DNA from: Macrobrachium rosenbergii
Taxonomy: Eukaryota > Arthropoda > Malacostraca > Decapoda > Palaemonidae
Assembly (NCBI RefSeq): GCF_040412425.1
Contig: NC_089767.1
Location: 41,830,509 to 41,894,508, forward strand
Reading direction: 5' to 3'
Length of the DNA: 64,000 nucleotides
Position 1 is the first letter of the stretch; every line of letters begins with the position of its first letter. The translations under genes were made by a program, and so were the position numbers. Positions 10,515 through 22,770 of this stretch are shown here, one piece after another. Below the pieces are notes generated by a model, which was given only the letters and a program-made list of their open reading frames with translations, was not told where the DNA came from and did not search any database.

Positions 10515-10750
10515 ATTTTATGGTAAGTAAAAAGCTATAATAACGTATATGAGTGATTGTATTTTTCTTAAATACAAAAAAAGGATAAAAAAGGGAGCTT
10601 TCGACCGTTGTGCAAACGGTCCAAAGCCCCCCTTTTTTTATCTTTGTATTTTGGAAAAATGCAATCGCGTAATAATAATGTATTATATACGTTATTCTGG
10701 CTTTTTACTTATTATTTCCGGTCACGTTATAGTGATGCACCATAGATAAA
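10515..10750. mobile_element. Foldback element C, copy 1
   Basis: AAGTAAAAAGC...ATAACGTATATGAGTGATTG on the left pairs imperfectly with CAATCGCGTAATAATAATG...GCTTTTTACTT on the right. The centre holds a second hairpin: AAAGGGAGCTTTCGACCGTT opposite AACGGTCCAAAGCCCCCCTTTT. It ends ATAGTGATGCACCATAG, shared with the copy at 18655. No open frame of interest. Confidence 0.7.
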
Positions 10751-10879
10751 TGAAATTTACGTTTTAACGAAATAATTTGTAGATGAAATTGCGAGCATTA
10801 ACCATTCACTCGATAATAGCCCTTGCTGAAGTCTTTTGCACAAAATCCTCAGTCTCGCAAAGGATTTTGTACTATTAGA

Positions 10880-11127
10880 ACCTCGAGGGTTCAAGCGAAG
10901 ATGCGGTGTATTTCAACTCTGAAACAAATCACCTTGTATTTTAATCATTTATTTACATATTAATCTCTTTGCTTGTTAAATTGTTAATTTATCTTTTTCT
11001 TGATAACTGATCTGTTCTTTCTGCATTTCCTATGTACATCTGTAAATGAACACCATATTCTTTGGAAGCTTGAATTTCAAGTCAGTGACCCCTGTAGACT
11101 TGTTCCATATGAATAGAGGTATATCTT

Positions 11128-11183
<56 letters not shown>

Positions 11184-11184
11184 T
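10880..11184 (+). mobile_element. LINE-AAT 3' end (5' truncated)
   Basis: The first bases encode a FKRRCGVFQL-stop end that corresponds to the FKRKCNALLP-stop end of the better copy at 21601. Next come an AT-rich 3' UTR, TTCTTTGGAAGCTTGAATTT, CAAGTCAGTGACCCC and CTTGTTCCATATGAATAG, and an (AAT)n tail (11131-11184). This fits a 5'-truncated non-LTR insertion. Confidence 0.75.
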
Positions 11185-11453
11185 AGGAAACACCCTCAGG
11201 CGGGTTACTTTAGTGGTTAATGGTGATCTGTCATCTTACGTGTGATATCAAAGCAGTTTTAAGCTCTCTTATGACATTGGTTGTCCTGTAATCCCCGTTT
11301 CTAATTTCTTCTCAGCTTTGCCTCGATAATAGCATTTGGTTGCTCGTGCTGTGAGTCTCCATGCATATACATATACATACACACACGCGGATATTTACGT
11401 ATATGTATATATTATATATGTATACTATATATATTATATATATATATTTACTG

Positions 11454-11459
<6 letters not shown>
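11185..11459. other. Intergenic
   Basis: Nothing recognised. Confidence 0.5.
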
Positions 11460-11536
<77 letters not shown>

Positions 11537-11562
11537 CGTGTGTTTGTGTGTGTGTGCGCGCG
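11460..11562. repeat. (AT)n-(GT)n compound microsatellite
   Basis: About 26 AT units change into GT units with CG interruptions. Confidence 0.95.
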
Positions 11563-11919
11563 CTAGTTTCCATCGGTTTCATTTGCTTGCTTCAGTCGCC
11601 AATGACGACAGGAATGATTTAAGCGCCAGAAGCATAAAACCTGTTCATTCCTAACGAATACAAAGATCTACCGAATTCCTGGGAGAATTAAACGGTTTCC
11701 CAGTATTGTCGGAACTGAAAAAAATTCCAGTCATTAAAACCTTCCAGAATATTATGGAAAATATAACTATTCTCCCACCAAGTATGCAAGAATGCAGTAA
11801 GCAAGCAAGCACCGATATATGTTTGCACAGAAATAGAAATGAAATGGCACAACGATCTTGACATTTGTTATTAATTTTTATTGATGTGGTTTGTGTTTCT
11901 CTGGCTCTTTATGAAAACT

Positions 11920-11922
<3 letters not shown>
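11563..11922. other. Intergenic
   Basis: Nothing recognised. Confidence 0.5.

Positions 11923-11985
<63 letters not shown>
11923..11985. repeat. (GA)n microsatellite
   Basis: About 31 GA units. Confidence 0.97.
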
Positions 11986-11987
<2 letters not shown>

Positions 11988-12325
11988 AGGGGCATTTTAG
12001 GGTTCTCTCTCGACTCAGATTAAAAAAATAATAATATCGACAAGGTTCCCGGGTTCTATATAATTTTTATTTATACTATATTTTTTTTCTTTTGTGCTTG
12101 CGGATGATAATAAAGGGTAGAAATGCAGTAATATGTGCGAGTATTCTAGGCATTGCAAAGAGCATTCTGTATGTCCAGTTTAACACAATTGTGAAGAGTA
12201 TAGAAGTTTTTACATACTTCAAGTTCCATTGTTATCATAAAGAGATATACGAGTATAAAATTCTTTGATGTATGAAGGCATTTTTCTTCGGCAGATGATG
12301 CTGTCAGAACCACTTTCTGCATTTT
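11986..12325. other. Intergenic
   Basis: Nothing recognised. Confidence 0.5.
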
Positions 12326-12656
12326 TAGTTTTCTGTAAAAGAAAACTATTGAGATGGCTTTGTGTGTCCGTCCTCAGATCTTAAAAACTGCTGAGGCTAG
12401 AGGGCTGCAAATTGGTATGTTGATCATCCATCCTCCAGTCATCAAACTTACCAAATTGCAGCCCTCTAGCCTCAGTAGTTTTGATTTTATTTAAGGTTAA
12501 AGTTAGCCATAATCATGCGTCTGGCACCGCAACAACACAGGCCGCCACGGCCGGCTGAGAGTTTCATGGGCCGTGGCTGAGAGTTTCATAACAGCACTAT
12601 ACGCTGTACAGAAAACTCGATTGCCCCGAAGAAACTTCGGCTCATTTTTTACTCGT
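12326..12656 (+). mobile_element. Family A foldback element
   Basis: A nearly complete copy: AGTTTTCTGTAAAAG start, central inverted repeat around GATCATCCATCC, a GGGCCGTGGCTGAGAG segment, CAGAAAACTCGATTGC, and the 3' hairpin CCGAAGAAACTTCGG. The AGTTTTCTG start and CAGAAAACT near the end are inverted relative to each other. Confidence 0.85.
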
Positions 12657-13177
12657 TAATTTTGTTTTAGGTTAGGAGGTCCCTTCAAATCGCATATTAT
12701 TTTCAATGGATTTTATTTCCTTAATATACAGCATATGCTTCCATAAATGTTAATATTTACTCTGTCATAAGATTTATGAGCTTATCCTTTAACATACGAC
12801 AGTGTACAAATGATCGAATTGTCATGAAAACTGGATCTCGCCAGTAATATGGGGTAGCTTACAGTTTCATTTAAATTCAAGAACATGCTGGTGATCCAGC
12901 ATTTGAAAGGAAGCATTATGTTAGTATAGTGGGTATCTTTGTTGCTTCATTAACAAAAATCTAAGGATGGTTTATGTAATTCAGTAGAGAACACCTAGCC
13001 TCTATATCTTGGCTTCCGTAACCGTGTCTGTATCAAATCGAACTGAATTTAGAAACAGTGGCTAGTTTTTAAGGCAATTGTTCTTAAGTGAGTGTGTTGT
13101 TTTGGCGTTCCTTTTAGGACTAAAATCTTAGAGGATAATTCATATAAATTTTTGTTTGTTATTGAGAGTTAATCAGT
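12657..13177. other. Intergenic
   Basis: Nothing recognised. Confidence 0.5.
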
Positions 13178-13400
13178 TAGTTTCATAGAATATAAGATAG
13201 TTTACAGCCTCAGTTTCATAAAATATAGGATGGCTTACATTCTGAGTTTCATAAAATATAAGATAGTTTACAGTCTGTTTCATAAAATACAAGATAGTTT
13301 ATAGCCTGAGTTTCTTAAAATATAGGATACTTTACATTCTGAGTTTCATAAAATATAGAATAGTTCGCAATCTTTCATAAAATATAGGATAGTCTAAATT
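13178..13400 (+). repeat. About 34-bp minisatellite, 7 copies
   Basis: The unit is TTTCATAAAATATAAGATAG followed by TTTACAGTCTGAG, with substitutions and small deletions between copies. Confidence 0.85.
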
Positions 13401-13719
13401 CCGTGTCACTTGGGCGTCATTGAGCTTAATAATTAGATAAACTGAATTAGATATGATGGTTCATATTATAGTGCCCTTGTGTTGGTCTTCAGAGACCCAG
13501 TGGTGATCTACAGACCCAAATGTGTCTCGAGTACTTCCTGGTCACCTTGAAATGGATTCACTCCCATTTTTTATAATTATTCTATCCTTTCTTTTTTTGT
13601 TTGTTCCTCTATGTACGGGTTGGGCCACAGGTAAAGAAGGTGGCGTAGATTGCTAAGGAAGGTCGCTCCCGTAACCCGGATTTACGGTTCTGTAGTTATG
13701 TGTAATAAAGAGCAATTGT

Positions 13720-13721
<2 letters not shown>
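13401..13721. other. Intergenic
   Basis: Nothing recognised. Confidence 0.5.

Positions 13722-13791
<70 letters not shown>
13722..13791. repeat. (CT)n microsatellite
   Basis: About 35 CT units. Confidence 0.97.
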
Positions 13792-13794
<3 letters not shown>

Positions 13795-13914
13795 GTCGTA
13801 GGCAGAATACGAGATGAAAGCGCGAAGAAGTATAGAATCATTCCGTAGATTGTTTTCATTGTAAGTTTAATAATTATAATTTTTCCTTGTTCGTGTTTGT
13901 AAAAGCAAAGATCT

Positions 13915-14425
13915 GTTGAGGTTAACTTATAGCTAAAAATCAGTAGTTTTCCACATCTTTGATTGTTTAATGGTACTTGGACTCGAAGGTAATTGTAATG
14001 TGTTGAGGTTAATTTCTTAGTTAATACTTAGTGCGTATTCACATCTGGGATTGTTTAATGAATACTTGTACTCTAAGGTAATTGTAATTATATGTTGAGC
14101 TTAATTTCTTAGTTAATAATCACTAGGTTTCTACATTTGATTGTTTAATGAATATGTATACTTGAAGGTAATTGTAATATATTAAGGTTAACCTCTAGTT
14201 AACAATCACTAGGTTTCCACATTTGATTGTTGAATGAATATTTGTATTCGAAGGTAATTGTATTATATTAAGGTTAACTTCTAGATGATAATCACTAGGT
14301 TTCAACATCTGTGATTGTTTAATGAATATGTGTACTCGAACATAATTGTAACGATGCATTAAGGTTAACTTCTAGTTAGCAATCATTAGCGTATGATTTC
14401 TTTGATTGTTTAGTAAAATATTTGT
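13915..14425 (+). repeat. About 87-bp minisatellite, 6 copies
   Basis: The unit contains TTGATTGTTTAATGAATA, CTCGAAGGTAATTGTAAT, AAGGTTAACTTCTAGTTA and AATCACTAGGTTTCCACA. Copies begin near 13916, 14001, 14094, 14183, 14268 and 14357. Confidence 0.88.
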
Positions 14426-14870
14426 ACCTGAGGGCCACTGTAATGCTTACAAAATATGTGTTTGTATCCATGTAAAAATATCGTCCAAAATTTTAGTTTC
14501 CTTTATCGAAATAAGCACAGCACCAAGACATGCATTTGCCATTTGCATGACAGAAAACATTCGTAGAAACCATCTCTCAAGTAATTACTCATGAATTCAC
14601 CAGAAAAAAGTCGAAGGGAGACGAAAATTTGACCCCCGGCCCTGTAACAAAGGTCAACTAGGGTCAAACGCAGACTGCTCGTCAGTCAGCTGCACCAACC
14701 TTCGCTCAAGCGTGACGTGTTCGCTGGTAACAAAGGATGAGTGACCTGACCTGACCTGAGATCGTGTTGATGTCATTAAGGCCTCGTGACGTGGATAGTC
14801 TCTATTGTTAGTGTATATATATACGAGTATATGTATTATGTATAACTGAATCACGAAAATGTGGAACGTG
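14426..14870. other. Intergenic
   Basis: It includes a short CTGACCTGACCTGA repeat near 14743. No gene recognised. Confidence 0.5.
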
Positions 14871-15048
14871 ATGAAAGTATAAATAAAGACCAAATCCACG
14901 AGGGAAAGAGAAACAATGGAGTGCTGCAAGGCCTTTCGACTTGTAGTCCTTTACTTAGCAGACTGCTAATTAAAGGACTTTAAGTCGAAAGGCCTTGCAA
15001 CACTCCGTTGTTTTTCTTTCCTTCGTGGATTTTGTCTTTATTTATATA
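14871..15048. mobile_element. Foldback element D, copy 1 (long palindrome)
   Basis: ATAAATAAAGACCAAATCC, AACAATGGAGTGCTGCAAGG and CCTTTCGACTTGTAGTCC on the left are matched in reverse complement by GGACTTTAAGTCGAAAGG, CCTTGCAACACTCCGTTG and GATTTTGTCTTTATTTAT on the right. Arms are about 80 bp and only a few bases separate them (TTAGCAGACTGCTAA at the centre). Confidence 0.88.
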
Positions 15049-15069
15049 TTTATGTATGTATTATATTTA

Positions 15070-15217
<148 letters not shown>

Positions 15218-15367
15218 AAGATAATCACCATTTAGAAGCACCTGTGTATGTTGACCCGCTGAAAACAAAATAACTTTATTATCCTCTCCATACTTGGCTA
15301 AACAACAGTATGAACAATAAGATATTTTTTGAGGCCAACTGGTCAGTCCAGTTCATCCCAACCGTTA

Positions 15368-15369
<2 letters not shown>

Positions 15370-15399
<30 letters not shown>
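15370..15399. repeat. (GA)n microsatellite
   Basis: About 15 GA units. Confidence 0.95.
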
Positions 15400-15402
<3 letters not shown>

Positions 15403-15478
15403 TCTGTATACCTTGTATTTACGTCCGCCTGTCCTTGCCACTTCATTCATATATATTAGATTTTTGTCTTTCACATTT

Positions 15479-15620
15479 TAGTTTTCTGTTAAAGAAAACT
15501 ATTGAGATGGCTTTGTCTGTCCGTCCGCACTTTTCCGTCCGCACTTTTTCTGTCCGCCCTCAGATCTTAAAAACTACTGAAGCTAGAGGGCTGCAAATGG
15601 TGTGTTGATCATCCACCCTG
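15479..15620 (+). mobile_element. Family A element, 5' fragment
   Basis: It starts AGTTTTCTGTTAAAGAAAAC and stops at GATCATCCACCC, the centre of the inverted repeat, so only the left arm remains. Confidence 0.8.
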
Positions 15621-15655
15621 ATGCACGTTTCCATCAGGGTTGAGCCCCACCCGTC

Positions 15656-15661
<6 letters not shown>

Positions 15662-15735
<74 letters not shown>
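15662..15735. repeat. (CT)n microsatellite
   Basis: About 37 CT units. Confidence 0.97.
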
Positions 15736-15741
<6 letters not shown>

Positions 15742-16790
15742 TCGGTTTAGGCTGCAAAAGACCTTTTGGTTCTCGTCCCACTGGACTTTGCTTTAATGTC
15801 CTTTTCTTTTCTGCACACCCTTCCCTTTCACCTTTGTCTCATTAAGTGCCAAAGCATCTAACCCTCTGGCTTTAAACAAATCAATTCTTATACATTTCTT
15901 CTCTTCTGCAGAACGTGATGTACGTGAAAGCCTCAAAACTTGTAGAATTTTCTTTGTGTTTGTTTTAGCAGTATCCTTCCAGGGTGTGGGCCTGGAAACT
16001 CCATACCCTGGGCCATTGCGTGACCCATACAGTGCAGAATAGGGAAAATTATATTATTTTCTTTTCCCAGCATCCCACCATGAAAAACATGACAACCACT
16101 GACATCAGGAGAAGAGGCTCATCTGCAATTTATGGGGGCATTTTCTCCAAACCAGGGACCCAAAAATCCTACAGGGGGCATCTGTGATTCAGCAAACAAG
16201 ACACGGACTACAGTGTTGTTATTTTGTACCTCGTTCATATTCTATTGTATTCAATAGTTCTGTTACTCCTGCAGCAACCCCTGCTCGCGGTAACAGTTAC
16301 CAGGAATACCCAATAGCAGCTTTATTTTGTAATGCAGGTCTCGCGAATACTCGGAGGCATGACTCCTCTCCCAGGTCTCCCTTGTACCGCTGTCAGTTAC
16401 TAATGTCACTGAACTAAGCAGCTGTGTTGGTATGCGTATATCGTCCAGTCAGTTCATTGGACATTACAGTCGTTTGGCGTGGTTACAGTTACAGCTTTTT
16501 TTGCTGTATCTTCCTATACTTCGTATTATGTCTTCTGCAACGGTGTTTATAAGTGCCACTGCCTTTTAAACATGGTGTCTTCTTGGTCTCAGTTATTGGT
16601 TACTGTAAAGTTTTTTTTTACGAAGAAATGGTGGTTTGAAAATAGGGAAAGGGTTTCTTTTGCGTGTGCTTGAATGCACTTAGGCGCAGAGACATCTACC
16701 GGTGCGATTTTGTTCCTTTGAGAAAAGAAAGTTAGACGCTTAGAGCAGTGAAAGAAGTTTGTTTTGGAATCAAGACTTGAATTACAAGAA
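15736..16790. other. Intergenic, no gene supported
   Basis: Several 60-80 codon frames cross this stretch, none with recognisable motifs or paired splice sites. 16180-16420 is somewhat GC-richer. Unexplained. Confidence 0.4.
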
Positions 16791-16791
16791 G

Positions 16792-16864
<73 letters not shown>

Positions 16865-16909
16865 AGTGCATAAAAAGAAATCTATTTTGGAATCAAAACT
16901 GAAATGACA

Positions 16910-16985
<76 letters not shown>
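16791..16985. repeat. Two (CT)n arrays in a tandem duplication
   Basis: A flank reading TTTTGGAATCAAGACTTGAA precedes the first CT array. A near copy, TTTTGGAATCAAAACTGAAA, precedes the second (16913-16985). The spacer and CT array were duplicated together. Confidence 0.9.
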
Positions 16986-16987
<2 letters not shown>

Positions 16988-17449
16988 GCAGTGCTCGTTT
17001 CTTAAGTCAAAAATAATCACTCTACATTAATTTGGCTGTTACCTACCTATATACAAACACATACAATAACAAAATATAACACGATTTTGAGAATCCACTG
17101 CAGTCTGACCGTATCAGAGTAATCAAACAATATCTCAGTAGAAAAAAAAATGCTTGCTTAAATATACTCGCATTTTCCTTCACCTACGCCTAGAAAATAG
17201 ATGAAAACTGAGACAGCTAAGTCAAAAGTACCTGGCAAATTGGTACGGTATAAGCGGCATAGATGGTGATATATTAATGTGTCACATGCGACATACTTAT
17301 GCCCAGGGAGGTCAGGAGTTAACGGTCCTGCCCGACTGGTGCCATAGCGCTTCTAAAGAGATTGTTAGGTCATTCTGATTGTTGTGCTGCCATGTACTTT
17401 GCATGTTGTTGCCAGGTGTTTGTAATCGTTCTGACTTCTCTTATCACAC
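16986..17449. other. Intergenic
   Basis: Nothing recognised. Confidence 0.5.
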
Positions 17450-17605
17450 TCTCCTGACAATTGATTCATAGTGCAACTGCTTTGAGGTTTTCCTCCTGTT
17501 ACACCTTTCAAACCTTCTACTCTCAGTTTCCGTTTCAGCGCTGAATGACCTCAGAGGTCCCGGTGCTTGGCCTTTGGCGTAAACTCTATACTCCATTCCA
17601 TTCCA
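17450..17605 (+). mobile_element. R2 element, 3' half
   Basis: It starts inside the element at ACAATTGATTCATAGTGCAA and runs through CGCTGAATGACCTCAGAGG to a CCATTCCATTCC tail, where a T element follows directly. Confidence 0.8.
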
Positions 17606-17788
17606 GCTTCTCTTGTGATCTGTGTGGGTCAGTTGGTAGCGCCCTTCCCTTGCCTTGCATTTTGAAAGGCCTTGGCCTAAACTCTATATTCCATTCCGGC
17701 TCCTCTTGTGATCTGTGTGGGTCAGTTAGTAACGACCTTCCCTTGCCTTGCATTTTGAAAGACCTGGGTTCGATCCCGGTGTGAGTCC
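17606..17788 (+). mobile_element. T (tRNA-like) element, tandem pair
   Basis: Two copies of TGTGTGGGTCAGTT-GTA joined by CCTTGCCTTGCATTTTGAAAG. Only the second is complete at the 3' end, with GACCTGGGTTCGATCCCGG. TGGGTCAGTTGG fits a Pol III A box and GGTTCGATCCC a B box, about tRNA spacing apart. The first copy ends in an R2-type tail (CTAAACTCTATATTCCATTC), so R2 tail and T head alternate in a roughly 110-bp tandem duplication. Confidence 0.65.
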
Positions 17789-17892
17789 TAAATTATTTTT
17801 GTTATACACTTGATAGTGTGTTGATTACTTATATCTTTTGTCTCTGTGTAATCGAAAATGATTATATGCAATTTGGCTTCCGATATTGGCTA

Positions 17893-17965
17893 CAGCGCTG
17901 AATGACCTCATAGGTCCCAGTGCTTGGCCTATGGCCAAAATCCTATATCCCATTCCATTCCAGTA
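17893..17965 (+). mobile_element. R2 element, 3' terminal fragment
   Basis: It carries CGCTGAATGACCTCATAGG, CCCAGTGCTTGGCC and a CCATTCCATTCC tail. Confidence 0.8.
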
Positions 17966-18654
17966 TTGGTTACGTGGTGTAAATTTTAGCGACACAATGC
18001 GCAAGATACTTGAAAAGGTGTCCTTGTGGTACGGTCTAAAGGCAAAATTGGCAACCATCAGTGAAATGGGCGATTTAGGAGAATCTCACAGCCGTAAAAC
18101 ACAGCATTGTAAAAACCGAACTCCGGTAAAACAAGCCTTAGTTTTAACAACTTTTAATATCTGCAGTCTCCGTTCCCTTCATATAAAAAAAAAAAGGAAA
18201 GGAGGTTAGGTTTGTAAAAGAAAATTAATTGACAGAGCAGTGTTGTTTACGTTCCCAGATGGGCGAATAAATGTTCGTTCTACCCTGTATCTTTAGATCT
18301 TGGCTCTGACCACTGCGTACAAGGAAGGCTTGGCACAAAAAAAAAAAAATTGACTGTGTTCTGATTTTAGATCAGGTGTCCTGGAGTGTAAGGTAGGTGT
18401 TTAGGCTTTTTCGTGCACTATATGAATATAATATCAGGACACCACCCAGTAGTTAGGGAAATAATTCTGTAAGGATGGAAAACTTACAGTCGAGGGAACG
18501 TATAAGATTATTCTTGGACAAAAAAAGATAAAGAATATTCTTGTACAAAAAAAGATAAAGAATAGGGATAGGTTAAGTAACTTACATAGGAAAAAGAGCG
18601 TAGAAAATTATTCTCAAAAAAATATATATAAAAAATAGCAATTGTGTTAATGAG
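17966..18654. other. Intergenic
   Basis: It contains a small duplication (TACAAAAAAAGATAAAGAAT-type, 18517 and 18541). No gene seen. Confidence 0.5.
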
Positions 18655-18785
18655 TAAAAAGACACCATAATGTAAATGAGAGACTGTATTTTTCCAAAAT
18701 ACAAAAAGGATAAAATACAGTCTCTCGTTCACATTATTGTGGCTTTTTGCTCATTATATCCGATCACAATATAGTGATGCACCAC
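18655..18785. mobile_element. Foldback element C, copy 2 (internally deleted)
   Basis: TGAGTAAAAAGACACCATAA and GAGAGACTGTATTTT pair with AAAATACAGTCTCTCG and TTATTGTGGCTTTTTGCTCA. It shares the outer arms and the ATAGTGATGCACCA end with 10515-10750 but lacks that copy's central hairpin. Confidence 0.8.
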
Positions 18786-19111
18786 AGATAATTGTTTTAA
18801 TATATTGCATAAGAATTTTAGGTGGGACATATTGACATAAATACATTGTGAAGACGATCTTAGGAACATTGAAAAAAAAAAAAAAACCTGAGAATAAAAA
18901 ATTCAAGTAACGTCACAGCATTATAAAAAGCTTACATAACCAGATTAATAATACGTACACAAACTCACACTGAATAACCATACTATGAATTACATTAATT
19001 TTTCAGGCCTCTTTTGCAACAAAGTTTTGCAACTGAATAAGTTTGAAAAGAACCACTGAGTTGAAATAAGCATCCTTGGAAAACAGGAAGTTTCATAAGT
19101 ATTCATTAAGT
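18786..19111. other. Intergenic
   Basis: Nothing recognised. Confidence 0.5.
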
Positions 19112-19190
<79 letters not shown>

Positions 19191-19356
19191 GTACTGTTAG
19201 GTAACCTGTTACACATTGGGAACAGATTCAAGGACCAGATGAAACTAGCTACCGATTGGCCTAACCCGAACCTGTTAAAGTATGAATGTGACAGTTGCAT
19301 TAAAGGTTAGGGAGAAGAACGACTTGGAATAATAAGGTTGTTCATGTAGTAGATCG

Positions 19357-19416
<60 letters not shown>

Positions 19417-19481
19417 CAGATTTCGTATCCGTTGAGGATATTTGTATTACGGAAAAGTAGAAGAGTAGAGAAATATGTTTT

Positions 19482-19552
<71 letters not shown>
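19112..19552. repeat. Three long (CT)n arrays
   Basis: CT arrays at about 19112-19187, 19361-19413 and 19487-19552. The two spacers do not match each other. Confidence 0.95.
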
Positions 19553-19555
<3 letters not shown>

Positions 19556-19737
19556 GCAACCATGAAATCATCTGATTTCATGCAATCGTTTGTGAACGAA
19601 ACGCTTCTGAGGGTTGATCTGGCGTTGCATGACTACGGCAGCGACATTGCATGAGAATGTCTTCATGCCGTGTCCCTGGAGCTTCCTCTATTGCAGCAGC
19701 AGCTGTGTGGTGGAATTGTTCCTGTGCTTCGTCAGGA

Positions 19738-19854
19738 TAGAGAGAGAGAGAGAGAGAACACAGTTTTTGAGGAGACATATATGTTAGTGAGAGAGAGAGA
19801 AGTGAATGATTCAGAATGAGAGAGAGAGAGAGAGAGATGAATGATTGATAATGT

Positions 19855-19915
<61 letters not shown>

Positions 19916-19986
19916 CAGTTTTTGAGGAGACATAAATGTTAGTGAGAGAGAGAGAGAGAAAAGTTTTAATTTTTTATTTCTCCTGG

Positions 19987-20062
<76 letters not shown>
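19738..20062. repeat. (GA)n compound and (ATT)n arrays
   Basis: GA arrays to 19965 with the spacer CAGTTTTTGAGGAGACATA present twice, then about 25 ATT units (19989-20062). Confidence 0.95.
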
Positions 20063-20408
20063 TTTTTTATTGGCGTTGCCATGCCGTCAAAAATGATGAC
20101 AAAATATGAATGATTTTGCAATTGAATCGTATCTGTCGTTGTTTAAGCACATTATTTACATTAATTGTTCAAGTTCAGTACTTCCTGAATGTTAATAAAT
20201 GTAAGTAGGAAACTGGGTCAATGCAGAAATTATCCTTTGTGTTAGATCAGTGGTATGTCTAAGAACAATTACCCATAAAATAGGTTAAATTGATTTTGAT
20301 TATAATTGCGTTGCTGCTTAATGGCTTGGGTACATAACAATGTGCTGTACCTCACTGCACAAAGAAATATGTACATCTCTACTACTTGTACTTTCTGCTT
20401 ATATTTTT
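20063..20408. other. Intergenic
   Basis: Nothing recognised. Confidence 0.5.
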
Positions 20409-20775
20409 AGTTTTCTGAAAAGACAACCATTGTGCCGGCTTTGTCTGTCCGCCATTTAGATCTTAAAAACTACTGAGGCTAGAGGGCTGCAAATTGGCAT
20501 GTTGATCATCCACCCTTCAATCATCAAACATACCAAATTGCAGCCCTCTAGCCTCAGTACTTTTTAATTTATTTAAGGTTAAAGTTAGCCATAATCGCAC
20601 TTCTGGCAACGATATAGGATAGGCCACCACCGGGCCATGGATAAAGTTTCATGGGCCGCGGCTCATACAGTATTATACCGAGAACACCGAACGATAGATC
20701 TATTTTCGGTGACCTTGGTTATACGATGTACAGAAAACTCGATTGCGCCGAAGAAACTTCAGCGCATTTTTTTAC
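20409..20775 (+). mobile_element. Family A foldback element, full length
   Basis: All parts are present: AGTTTTCTGAAAAGACAACC start, central inverted repeat, GTTAAAGTTAGCCATAATCG, GGGCCGCGGCTCATACAG, TTTTCGGTGACCTTGG, CAGAAAACTCGATTGCGCC, and the end CAGCGCATTTTTTTACTTG. Confidence 0.88.
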
Positions 20776-21600
20776 TTGTTTGTTATTGAAAATACTCTGA
20801 TAAATGATTTCTATTTAGTTTTAAAATGGCAAAAAATAAAAAGAAATAGTATCCTAGCATGAAAGCTAACTTTACAACGACCGTCTGAGGGAGATGTTTG
20901 CACCCTGACACACCAAATATAACAATACATAAAAAAAAAGAGTAGATGCAGAACATAACATGATGAAGTTCTTAACTTATCCATCACTGATGTTAATCTC
21001 TATTATTATATCCACTTGCGTTCAAAACCTAGCGTTCAAAACCTAGCGTTCAAAACCTACTAAAGACTTTGTCATGTTCTTGTTCCGTTCCTGGAAATAT
21101 GATCAAGAGTACAGAGCCACAAACTAAATGTACTGTACTTAGCCTCTTTTTTGAGTCACATCACGCACTAAGGCGATGCTGCTATTGTTATCCATAGCAC
21201 AGTGTGAACATAGGTAGTGTCTGCTCTTAGCCTCGCATCAGACTTCGGAGGCGTTTAGAAAGCATTTCCTCTCTCAAGGGGTCAACAACCCAATATTTGG
21301 TTATTATCAAGAGCCGCATTTATATTTCATGCCAAGGAGAGGTTTGTATCATTCCTGATGTCGAAAGTTGTCAACTTTTGTTTCTTAGAATTTAGAAAAT
21401 CGATGGAATGAGAAACTTTAATATTCGTCTCATCAATGTTATGGTTTTTGCGTTGGCTGCTTTTGAGAAATTTGCCTCATACCTCATGTCCGAAGTTTGC
21501 GACTTTTGTTTCGTAGAAATTCGATGGAATGAGAAACTTTTATTCGTTTTGTTGTTGTCCATAATTTTTGCCGTTGCTGTTATTGGCTTTTGTTACTTTT
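20776..21600. other. Intergenic
   Basis: GCGTTCAAAACCTA occurs three times in tandem near 21012-21060. 21400-21600 holds two related copies of a GTTTGCGACTTTTGTTTC-type segment. No gene. Confidence 0.5.
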
Positions 21601-21913
21601 TGCCTTTATTCCTTATTCCTCACACCGTCGGACTGTGGAATAGCCTCCCAGTGGATATCGTGAAGTTGGAACTTCAGAAGTTCAAGCGAAAATGCAATGC
21701 ATTGCTACCCTAATACAATTCTTGCATTTTAATACATTTTTATCTATTTGTTAATTTTTTTTCTTCAATAAGTGCTATCTCTTTTTTTTCTCTCTATTTG
21801 CCTTTACTTCCTCTTGCTTCTTCCTAATGAACACCTTAATATTCTTTGGAAGTTTGAATTTCAAGTCAGTGGTCCCTTTGGTGGGCTTGTTCCATAAGAA
21901 TAGGTTTCATCTA

Positions 21914-21963
<50 letters not shown>

Positions 21964-21968
21964 TAATA
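21601..21968 (+). mobile_element. LINE-AAT C-terminal coding relic with 3' UTR and (AAT)n tail
   Basis: The in-frame end reads HTVGLWNSLPVDIV, then LQKFKRKCNALLP and a stop at 21711-21713. This is the WNSLP-type C-terminus found downstream of the RT domain in several LINE clades. The 3' UTR has TTCTTTGGAAGTTTGAATTT, CAAGTCAGTGGTCCC and CTTGTTCCATAAGAATAGG, ending in about 16 AAT units. The upstream RT domain is not present. The CTTTGGAAG tail is shared with the SINE at 40013. Confidence 0.75.
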
Positions 21969-22337
21969 AATACTATAGTAGCATGAGTCTTAAAATGGAG
22001 AATCAAATCCTCAGTTATGTATACGCACATATATTTAAAGATAAACCAGTTTATGTACATATACATAACTGTGGATTTGCTTCTCCGATAATACTATTGA
22101 TAAGGCAATAAAAGATTCAGTCAGGAGAATGGCACATTCAGACCGAGTTCCTCTCAGTGACTTCCTCTGATGACGAAGCGTTACTGAAGCAAGTAGATGG
22201 AAGGACAGAAGGATAATGAAGGATTTCCGCTGTTGTGGTACCGTTAATGACAGGGTGCGATGTGAGACGTGGTGAAAGGGATTATGTCGTCTTAATTGTA
22301 TAGAGATTACCTGCTGTGTGCATTGCTTTTTTTTTCT
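21969..22337. other. Intergenic
   Basis: Nothing recognised. Confidence 0.5.

Positions 22338-22770
<433 letters not shown>

Noticed and set aside
16589..17020. 143-codon minus-strand frame with RERERE runs
   Set aside because: Built almost wholly from two (CT)n arrays in a tandem duplication, with no independent coding signal.
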